22,384 bases of DNA, from assembly GCA_002346475.1 (NCBI GenBank), contig DDZV01000056.1:1-22384 (forward strand). The letters run 5' to 3'. A program made the translations under genes and the position numbers. Under the pieces are notes generated by a model that was not told where the DNA came from, made no database searches, and saw nothing but the letters and a program-made list of their open reading frames with translations. Below, in pieces: positions 16,254-22,384 of this stretch. How positions within the stretch are numbered: the first letter of the stretch is position 1; the number at the start of each line of letters is the position of its first letter. This DNA comes from Acidobacteria bacterium UBA2999 (GTDB lineage: Bacteria > Acidobacteriota > Vicinamibacteria > Vicinamibacterales > UBA2999).

Positions 16254-16278
16254 ATCATGAAAGCCTCTCTTTCATGAT
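16254..16278 (+). promoter_or_regulatory. Perfect 10-bp inverted repeat spanning the DUF3891 start codon
   Basis: ATCATGAAAG (16254-16263) and CTTTCATGAT (16269-16278) are perfect inverted copies separated by the 5-nt loop CCTCT. The right arm contains the proposed ATG (16274) of the DUF3891 gene, so in mRNA the start codon would be buried in a stem. Equally, as DNA, the palindrome could be a protein-binding site. What is seen is the exact symmetry; the role is inferred. Confidence 0.5.
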
Positions 16279-16990
16279 CGTGCGTAACGAAAATGACACG
16301 TTACTACTCATTACACAGCATGACCATGCACAACTAGCCAGTGAAATAGTTATGAGCATTCGGTCAGAGCCAATACTTTCAGGGCCAGATCGAGACACAG
16401 TATTACTTGCTACCCGTGAACACGACAACGGGTGGCACGAAGTAGACATTAAACCAAGTATCGACCCCAAGCTCGGACATCCTTACAACTTCACATCTGG
16501 ACCAGTACTCACAAAACTTCAACTGTGGCCACGTGGAATTGCCCGCGTTGCGCAGGTGAACTCACAGGCAGGCGCGTTAGTCGCAGAACATGCATTAACT
16601 GTCTACCGTGACCGCAGGGACGACCCTGAATGGAAAGACTTCTTCAAATCAATTGCAACAACACGGGATACCTTACTCAAAGAATCTAAAAGCGACCTGC
16701 CCAATCAAACTGTTTTTAAGGAAGCCTACCGATGTGTCCGGTTAGGTGACTTGCTATCACTTCATTTTTGTGCGGGCTGGACTAGCCCTCAAGAAGTACT
16801 TGGTTATCGCACCGAGCTTCATAAAACAACACTGGTCATTACCCCAGATCCATTTGACGGCGCCTCAGTACCTTTGCAGGTAATGGCTAGACGCATCCCG
16901 GCTCGCCGTTACCTACATGATGCTGACCTGCAGTCAGCTCTTAATGCGTCAAACCCAGAATTGCTGGTTGGGATGGCTCACGGCAAGTAA
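16274..16990 (+). CDS. DUF3891 family protein, probable metal-binding helical protein
   Basis: This 238-residue cytosolic protein matches the DUF3891 family, which has no established function. Conserved-looking residues cluster in QHDHAQLA (His16, Asp17, His18) and REHDNGWHEVD (His50, Asp51, His55), followed by AGALVAEHALTVY and RLGDLLSLHFCAGW. The pattern of His/Asp pairs in helices recalls HD-type metal hydrolases, but that is inference only. The frame can be extended to GTG 16214, which would add 20 polar residues. ATG 16274 is preferred because the protein then begins MIVRNENDTLLLITQHDH, as family members do. A perfect inverted repeat covers this ATG. It follows the radical SAM gene by about 100 bases on the same strand. 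Confidence 0.82.
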   Translation: MIVRNENDTLLLITQHDHAQLASEIVMSIRSEPILSGPDRDTVLLATREHDNGWHEVDIKPSIDPKLGHPYNFTSGPVLTKLQLWPRGIARVAQVNSQAGALVAEHALTVYRDRRDDPEWKDFFKSIATTRDTLLKESKSDLPNQTVFKEAYRCVRLGDLLSLHFCAGWTSPQEVLGYRTELHKTTLVITPDPFDGASVPLQVMARRIPARRYLHDADLQSALNASNPELLVGMAHGK

Positions 16991-17083
16991 CTCTTCAAAG
17001 GGTTTTTATTCACTGTTCTGAATTACTCCACAGTGACTGCATGTATTAATTTTTCAGGCTTCCCATTCGTTAATATCTAGAAG

Positions 17084-18268
17084 CTATAAAACTAAACCAA
17101 TCGCAGCCGCTCCAACAATGACCCACGCTGAATTTACTTTTAACCAAAGAATCAATACAGCTGAAATCGCTGCAATCGCAACCATCGTGAGGTCTACTAA
17201 CGCAGACCGGGTCAGTTCGTACAATACAACTGCAATGAGTGCAACAGCGGCAGCATTAACACCATCAAGGAAACCTCGAGCCACTGGAGTGTTGCGTACG
17301 CGACGTACTAATGTGGCGCTGAGTGCAGTAAACAAAAAGGCTGGAAGAAAAATGCCGAAAGTTGCAACTACGGCACCAGTTGGGCCAGCAAGAAGATACC
17401 CAATGAAAGTAGCTGACGTAAAAACAGGGCCAGGCGTAACCTGGCCAACCGCAATTGCATCGAGCAACTGAGCTTGTGTTAACCATCCGTAGCGCTGAAC
17501 CAAGTCACCTTCGAGCAATGCAAATAGCACATAACCACTACCAAAAATTACGGCACCCGTCTTGAGAAAATACGTAAATAGCGATGACACTGCTACCGAC
17601 GTAATTGCTGTAGCTGCAGATGTCATTGCCACTACTTTCATAGGCATAGAAAGTACTGCGGCCAACATCGCTAGCACCCAACGTCGACCAACGATTGCAC
17701 TGACAACTCCTGCGAGTAACAAAATCCATACCTCGGGAATGCCCGTGTAAGTTATAAGCACCGCCGCTCCCGCTAAAAGTATCGTCGGCACCGTTCGTAT
17801 TGCCGTGCGGGTAAGTCGGAAAAGAGCCTGAAACACCACAATGACTACAACAGGTTTCACTGCCTGCAAAAGACCCTCAAAAGCAGGCAAGTCACCAGCC
17901 TGGACGTATACAGCGGCTAGTAACCCAACAATGACAGCAGTCGGTGTGATGAAACAAACTCCAGCTACAAATAAGCCGAGCCAGCCAGCACGCTGCAGAC
18001 CACAGTGCATGACAAGTTCAGTAGAAGTTGGTCCCGGAATAAGATTCGAAGCGCCAAGCAAATCAAGAAAGTGTTCCCGTGACAACCAACCGCGTCGTCG
18101 GACACACTCTTCTTCAATTAAAGCAATGTGAGCTGCAGGCCCACCGAAAGCAGTCAAGCCCATGCGTAAAAAAAGAATAGCGACCTCACCTAAACGCTTC
18201 CCGCGTGTGGCCGAGGCAGGTGAATCAGTTGCATCATTCTTTGGACTGTTTGTTTGGTTATCTGGCAT
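17084..18268 (-). CDS. chrA: Chromate transporter ChrA (CHR family)
   Basis: This 394-residue inner-membrane protein of the CHR family exports chromate by proton antiport in characterised members. It has the long-chain, two-half layout. The N-terminal half has FLRMGLTAFGGPAAHIALIEEE, RRGWLSREHFLDLL and NLIPGPTSTELVMHCG. The C-terminal half repeats the pattern with FLKTGAVIFGSGYVLFALLEGD, RYGWLTQAQLLDAIAVGQVTPGP and a final set of helices. About twelve membrane helices are visible, after a polar N-terminal tail of 25 residues rich in Asn, Ser, Thr and Asp. No chrB regulator or sulfur-metabolism gene is adjacent, so a physiological role other than chromate resistance is possible. It is convergent with DUF3891 and divergent from the PHP gene. 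Confidence 0.95.
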   Translation of the reverse strand: MPDNQTNSPKNDATDSPASATRGKRLGEVAILFLRMGLTAFGGPAAHIALIEEECVRRRGWLSREHFLDLLGASNLIPGPTSTELVMHCGLQRAGWLGLFVAGVCFITPTAVIVGLLAAVYVQAGDLPAFEGLLQAVKPVVVIVVFQALFRLTRTAIRTVPTILLAGAAVLITYTGIPEVWILLLAGVVSAIVGRRWVLAMLAAVLSMPMKVVAMTSAATAITSVAVSSLFTYFLKTGAVIFGSGYVLFALLEGDLVQRYGWLTQAQLLDAIAVGQVTPGPVFTSATFIGYLLAGPTGAVVATFGIFLPAFLFTALSATLVRRVRNTPVARGFLDGVNAAAVALIAVVLYELTRSALVDLTMVAIAAISAVLILWLKVNSAWVIVGAAAIGLVL

Positions 18269-18398
18269 TATTCAAAGATCCTAGACTCAGCAACAACCGT
18301 GAAAAGTGCACAATAGCGCTACAACGAATGATAAAGTTTTAAATGAAAATTATCCATCAATCTGAAGCAAGCGAGATTCATATAACGGAAACAATTTG

Positions 18399-19844
18399 AT
18401 GAATGGATTTTATATTCACGTACTAGCTCTAGTCGCACTTAGCACGGTGACGTGCACCGAAGGAAAAAATACCGACTGGCAATGGCTTGCGGGGGACACT
18501 CATATTCATAGCCACTGGAGTCCAGGGTACGATCGCACAGTGAACCCACCCACGCCCATTCAGGGCGGGGACGCCAACTATTCCACACCTACAAATGCTA
18601 GCCAGGCACGTAATTATGGGTTGTCATGGATGGTAACAACTGACCATGGAGGTCCGAATCACGCTAAATTTAACCTCAATCAAGCTTATCCTGAGTTGAA
18701 AACCTCACGAACTTTAGTTCCTGATGTGTTGCAGTTCTACGGCATGGAACTCAACATGCCCTCAATGGACCACCATACTTTGATTGTGCCTCACAGTGAA
18801 GAAGAGGCTTCTGTGCTTTTTGATATTGAACGTCAATTTGATGCACGCGAGGCCTGGCCAGAAAACCCAACGCGTAACACATCAACATCAGCATTAAAAG
18901 CGTTGGCCTTTATCAGTAATCTTCCTAGACTTCCATTGCTCTTTGCGAACCATCCATCACGATCAGCGACCGCTATTGGCGACTACGGTCTCGATGAACC
19001 ATCTGAACTCAGGCACTACCACGATGCAGCACCAAACGTGTATCACGGCATGGAAGGAGCACCAGGACATCAAGCAGCAACCCTCACAACCAATGAAAAT
19101 TTTCTAAACGACGCAGGTCACTCCCATCGAGGTTTTTACACAAACCCTGGTGCCCCTACACTTGGCGGATTTGATCAAATGACAGCTATCGTTGGTGGTC
19201 TTTGGGATTCTCTATTGGGCGAAGGTCGACGATTTTGGATACTAGCTTCGTCTGATTCCCACATGCACTATGCAGACCCAGTACGTCCAGGAATAGACTT
19301 CTGGCCAGGCGAGTTTCACAAAACCTACGTTTGGGCAATGCCCACGTATAACAGCGTCCTTGATGGTCTTCGTGCCGGCCGAATCTTTGTTGTAGCCGGT
19401 GATTTGATCGATAACCTTGAAGTCATTGCAACAGCAAGAGACCAAGAAGCGAGAATTGGTGAAACACTGTCTATTGTCAAAGATGAAGACATTACACTCA
19501 CAATAAAATTTCGAGATCCAGATGTATTAAATGCTGGAGGCTATAATCCACGCGTGCAACGGTTAGATATTATCGTCGGAGAAGTTGCTGGCTCAACACC
19601 TAACCAACATGCCGACCGCAATGAAACTACCAAAGTATGGGCGCGCTTAGATAAGGATAACTGGAAGATTAACAATACTGTTTCGACAATGTCGGTAACG
19701 ATACCAAAAATCAATAAGAATAGTTATATCCGTGTCCGGGGAACGAATACTGAAGATTTAGAGCCTTTAATGGACAAGCCAGGAGAAAACCCATGGTTTG
19801 ATCTCTGGTTTTATTCAAACCCAGTCTTTATTGAAATTAACTGA
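18399..19844 (+). CDS. Exported PHP-domain (DUF3604-like) metal-dependent phosphoesterase-like protein
   Basis: This 481-residue protein has a hydrophobic leader (about 3-20, FYIHVLALVALSTVTC) that is either a Sec signal or a poor lipobox (Thr rather than Gly/Ala before Cys). The PHP core begins GDTHIHSHWSPG with the first metal-binding HxH. It continues with WMVTTDHGG, the GMELNMPSMDHHTLIV region, FANHPSR and ASSDSHMHYADP, all typical metal-ligand positions of PHP hydrolases. The last 130 residues look like a beta-rich domain. PHP proteins are usually phosphoesterases; the substrate is unknown. ATG 18399 is chosen over the adjacent TTG 18396, with CGGA upstream. Its stop is one base from that of the convergent lipid kinase. 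Confidence 0.83.
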   Translation: MNGFYIHVLALVALSTVTCTEGKNTDWQWLAGDTHIHSHWSPGYDRTVNPPTPIQGGDANYSTPTNASQARNYGLSWMVTTDHGGPNHAKFNLNQAYPELKTSRTLVPDVLQFYGMELNMPSMDHHTLIVPHSEEEASVLFDIERQFDAREAWPENPTRNTSTSALKALAFISNLPRLPLLFANHPSRSATAIGDYGLDEPSELRHYHDAAPNVYHGMEGAPGHQAATLTTNENFLNDAGHSHRGFYTNPGAPTLGGFDQMTAIVGGLWDSLLGEGRRFWILASSDSHMHYADPVRPGIDFWPGEFHKTYVWAMPTYNSVLDGLRAGRIFVVAGDLIDNLEVIATARDQEARIGETLSIVKDEDITLTIKFRDPDVLNAGGYNPRVQRLDIIVGEVAGSTPNQHADRNETTKVWARLDKDNWKINNTVSTMSVTIPKINKNSYIRVRGTNTEDLEPLMDKPGENPWFDLWFYSNPVFIEIN

Positions 19845-19845
19845 A

Positions 19846-20751
19846 CTAGCATCGAACTTTTAGTGCTGCTGCATGAATACTTGCTGTTACCACTGAACTT
19901 CCGACAAACGGCTCTCCATCAACGTGGCAGTGCACTGGTCCTGATCCATAAATTTTGACGCGATTGGTTCGATAAGTATGCACACCAGAAACACGGTCTA
20001 TCCGTCTGGTAAACATATAGGGCAACGCTGCTAGGACTAGGAACAATGGCCGATCTTCGACGACCATAACATCAAACTGTCCGTCGTCTAAAGTGGCACA
20101 TGGCGCAATCACAGCACCGTTACCGTACTGACAGCCATTTGCAATCGCTATCAGCAAGGCTTGTGTGTTTACAGTAGTAAAGGGCATTGTGATTTGGTAC
20201 TCGTTGGAGACACGATGAAACACCTCACGGGCAGTGGCACTCAGGTAGCCAGCAAAACCACGTGAGCCTTGACTCTTTAACGAAAACCGGTGAGCTATCT
20301 TGGCGTCCAATCCAATACCAGCGATGTTCACGAACGGCCGACCATCTAGTTCACCAACATCAATCCAACGATCTTTTCCACTTAATGCTAGTCCAAGTGC
20401 ATCCTCTGGTTGTTTTGGAATACCTAGCTCACTGGCAAGTCCATTTCCAGAACCATCAGGAACAATAACCAGCGACACTGATGAACCAGTAAGCACTGAA
20501 GCAATTTCATTGACAGTTCCGTCACCGCCCCACGCTACAATCACAGTAGGATGCTCTTGATCTAATGCCAACTGTGCTAATTGCTTGGCGTGGCCCTGCC
20601 CTTTGGTTATAAAAACTTGGCCTGGCTGCTGATACTTAGCAAGGAATGCCGTTGCCAGCTCTGCACGGTTTTTCCCACGCTCAACACTAGAGCCAGCGCC
20701 GACACCGGCAATAGGATTAACAATAATGGTTATTTTGTTCGCTGAACTCAC
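19846..20751 (-). CDS. Diacylglycerol kinase-family lipid kinase (YegS/DgkB type)
   Basis: This 301-residue soluble or peripheral lipid kinase has the DAGK catalytic fold and phosphorylates lipid hydroxyls with ATP. Domain 1 carries ITIIVNPIAGVGAG at the N-terminus, GGDGTVNE (75-82, nucleotide and metal binding) and VPDGSGNGLASELGIP (97-112), where the commoner sequence is GTGNDFAR. Domain 2 has FVNIAGIGLDAKIA, GNGAVIAPCATLDDGQFDVMVVED and a C-terminal HVDGEPF, all conserved positions. The substrate may be diacylglycerol or a related lipid; this cannot be told. It starts with GTG at 20751 (MSSANKITII). It converges on the PHP gene with one base between stops and diverges from yacG-gltA. Confidence 0.92.
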   Translation of the reverse strand: MSSANKITIIVNPIAGVGAGSSVERGKNRAELATAFLAKYQQPGQVFITKGQGHAKQLAQLALDQEHPTVIVAWGGDGTVNEIASVLTGSSVSLVIVPDGSGNGLASELGIPKQPEDALGLALSGKDRWIDVGELDGRPFVNIAGIGLDAKIAHRFSLKSQGSRGFAGYLSATAREVFHRVSNEYQITMPFTTVNTQALLIAIANGCQYGNGAVIAPCATLDDGQFDVMVVEDRPLFLVLAALPYMFTRRIDRVSGVHTYRTNRVKIYGSGPVHCHVDGEPFVGSSVVTASIHAAALKVRC

Positions 20752-20847
20752 AGTTTTAAGAATTTAGAAACCATACAAGAACCTTCAAATTTATTATTTC
20801 TACAAGAAGAATACCGTGTAACGAAAGTGTGTTCTAAAATAGACTTA

Positions 20848-21021
20848 ATGAATCAAAAATGGTGCGTACTCTGCAAAATTAGGCCGACAGAACAAGCTTA
20901 CCAGCCTTTCTGCAGTGAAAGATGTCGTAACCAAGATCTAGGCAATTGGCTTACCGGCTTGTACCATATTGCTGAAGATCAGGTGGATTCAGATAATAAT
21001 GATAGGCAAGATGAGTCATAA
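20848..21021 (+). CDS. yacG: YacG, zinc-finger DNA gyrase inhibitor
   Basis: A 57-residue zinc-binding protein. YacG of E. coli binds GyrB and blocks its DNA binding. The zinc ligands are C6-x2-C9-x12-C22-x3-C26, spaced as in E. coli, followed by the family's PFCSERCRNQDLGNWL and a tail beginning YHI. The usual Pro after the first Cys is Val here. ATG 20848 is preferred; the frame can start at GTG 20827, but that adds seven residues not seen in the family. It lies 30 bases before gltA on the same strand, so they may form an operon. Only a weak ribosome site is visible. Confidence 0.93.
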   Translation: MNQKWCVLCKIRPTEQAYQPFCSERCRNQDLGNWLTGLYHIAEDQVDSDNNDRQDES

Positions 21022-21051
21022 GTTAATTTTTATTAAATAGAAAAAAACAGG

Positions 21052-22335
21052 ATGCCAGATACCTTAACGATTAAAGACAACCGTACAGGCAAGCAGTACG
21101 AGCTCGAAATCACAAATGGCACTATCCGTGCTACCGACCTACGTAAAGTGAAGGCTGATGAAAATGATGTTGGGCTCAGGACCTATGACCCAGCATTTAT
21201 GAATACCGCTGCCTGCCAAAGCTATATAACATTCCTCGATGGCGGCAAGGGAATTTTAGAATACCGCGGGATTCCAATCGAGCAACTTGCAGAACACTCA
21301 ACTTTTCTTGAGACTGCATACCTCCTACTCTTTGGTGAGCTCCCAACAGAAAAAGAGATGCACAATTGGACAGAACAAATTGTCCAACACATTACTTTGC
21401 CAGACGACATCAAACAGTTCATGAAAGGGTTTAGGGATGATGCGCATCCAATGGGCATCTCTCTCAGTGCAGTTGGTGCCTTGTCGACTTACTATCCAGA
21501 GGCAAAGAATATTTTTGATGAGGAAACTCGACGCACACAAATCCACCGACTGATTGCCAAAATGCCAACAATCGCTGCCTATAGTTTCAGGACTGTGAAT
21601 GGTGATTCGTATGTCGAGCCAGACTCTTCATTAAGTTTCTCAGGAAATTTCCTGCGCATGCTCTTCAAAAAAGATGGGTCTACCTACAAAATCAATCAAA
21701 CACTTGAACGTGCACTAGACGTGCTCTTTATTCTGCATGCTGATCACGAACAAAACTGCAGCACCAGCACAATGCGAGCGATTGGCAGCTCCCATGCTGA
21801 CCCATATTCATCCATGGCTGGTGCAATCGGGGCGTTATATGGACCACTCCACGGTGGAGCCAATGAGGCAGTACTGAAAATGCTGAACGAAATTGGTTCT
21901 CTCGATAATGTTCCCAAGTTCATCACTCGAGTTAAAGCGGGAGAAGTCAAGCTGATGGGCTTTGGCCATCGAGTATACAAATCCTACGACCCTCGAGCAA
22001 AAATTATCAAGCAAACCGCTGATGAAGTATTTGAAGTAACAGGTATAAATCCATTGCTTGACATAGCACTCGAATTAGAACGTATCGCACTCCAGGATGA
22101 TTATTTTGTTTCTAGGAAACTCTATCCAAATGTAGATTTCTACTCCGGCTTAATCTACCAAGCAATGGGCTTTCCAACTTCGATGTTTCCAGTTCTTTTT
22201 GCTATTGGACGCACTGTTGGATGGATTTCGCAGTGGGAAGAGATGTTGCTTGATTCTGAACAAAAAATTGCACGCCCGAGACAAATCTATCTCGGACCCA
22301 GGCAACGAGATTACGTGCCAGTATCAAAACGCTAG
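21052..22335 (+). CDS. gltA: Citrate synthase (type II, hexameric)
   Basis: Citrate synthase condenses acetyl-CoA with oxaloacetate to start the TCA cycle in the cytosol. The 427-residue sequence has the length of the Gram-negative type II hexameric enzyme, including the N-terminal NADH-region beta domain (DTLTIKDNRTGKQYEL). Catalytic and binding residues are in place: LHADHEQN with His229, PLHGGANEA with His267, GFGHRVYK with His306 and LYPNVDFYSG with Asp362. The C-terminus KIARPRQIYLGP is conserved, and the last residues contain a second-from-last Lys. The start is ATG 21052, with CAGG immediately before it. Complete in the window; 49 bases remain downstream, with nothing recognisable. Confidence 0.98.
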   Translation: MPDTLTIKDNRTGKQYELEITNGTIRATDLRKVKADENDVGLRTYDPAFMNTAACQSYITFLDGGKGILEYRGIPIEQLAEHSTFLETAYLLLFGELPTEKEMHNWTEQIVQHITLPDDIKQFMKGFRDDAHPMGISLSAVGALSTYYPEAKNIFDEETRRTQIHRLIAKMPTIAAYSFRTVNGDSYVEPDSSLSFSGNFLRMLFKKDGSTYKINQTLERALDVLFILHADHEQNCSTSTMRAIGSSHADPYSSMAGAIGALYGPLHGGANEAVLKMLNEIGSLDNVPKFITRVKAGEVKLMGFGHRVYKSYDPRAKIIKQTADEVFEVTGINPLLDIALELERIALQDDYFVSRKLYPNVDFYSGLIYQAMGFPTSMFPVLFAIGRTVGWISQWEEMLLDSEQKIARPRQIYLGPRQRDYVPVSKR

Positions 22336-22384
22336 GCATTCTTCTGTGCAACGCCCGGTGAACACATTGAAAACTAAACAGCGC

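Noticed and set aside
17010..17036. 7-bp inverted repeat TCACTGT...ACAGTGA between DUF3891 and chrA
   Set aside because: The loop is 13 nt and the T run lies on the wrong side for a terminator in either direction; it is too weak to call.

Overview
The window looks like ordinary chromosomal DNA from a Gram-negative bacterium of moderate G+C. The Gram-negative call rests on a TonB-dependent outer-membrane receptor, an FtsB-type divisome protein, a Tat-exported MsrP, YacG and a hexameric-type citrate synthase. Many genes appear to start with TTG or GTG. The mix of exported enzymes (double-VOC protein, SpoIID protein, PHP-domain protein) and a SET-domain protein would fit an uncultured, perhaps marine, lineage such as Acidobacteriota. 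That placement is an inference and cannot be settled from the sequence alone. I see no insertion sequence, prophage, CRISPR array, rRNA or plasmid function. No gene-free stretch exceeds about 170 bases, so the window is densely coded.

Layout. 1-875: the 3' end of a trans-sulfuration-type PLP enzyme, followed after 12 bases by a YqaA-type membrane protein. 862-1194 (-): cutA, overlapping yqaA tail to tail. 1280-1657 (+): ftsB, divergent from cutA, with an intergenic cluster of TTGTACT repeats. 1720-1796: an initiator tRNA with encoded CCA. 1824-3986: a TonB-dependent receptor that begins 27 bases after the tRNA. 4114-8190 (+): a compact cluster of a GT-C-like polytopic membrane protein, a small membrane-anchored ankyrin protein, a DCC-family thiol protein and a large HTTM-like membrane protein. 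8187-8909 (-): a DEDDy 3'-5' exonuclease. 9009-9950 (-): an exported two-domain VOC protein. 10053-12243 (-): msrP, msrQ and a DUF2064/TIGR04282-type transferase, overlapping one another in an operon; a TIGR04283-type glycosyltransferase (12347-13021, +) diverges from them. 13073-14584 (-): an exported SpoIID/LytB protein with a degenerate metalloprotease-like C-terminus. 14708-15124 (-): a SET-domain protein, divergent from a radical SAM protein (15161-16171, +), which is followed by a DUF3891 protein. 17084-18268 (-): a chromate transporter. 18399-19844 (+): an exported PHP-domain protein. 19846-20751 (-): a diacylglycerol-kinase-type lipid kinase. 20848-22335 (+): yacG and gltA.

How the genes relate. 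The clearest functional unit is MsrPQ, which repairs oxidised methionine in the periplasm. The cluster at 4114-8190 is the best candidate for an uncharacterised membrane system: DCC and HTTM families are known to co-occur, and the GT-C-like and ankyrin partners are close enough to be co-transcribed. The SET / radical SAM / DUF3891 group is a second candidate of unknown function. I found no strong sign of a wholly new system; these two neighbourhoods, the pseudo-protease domain and a few small cis-elements are the points worth a second look.
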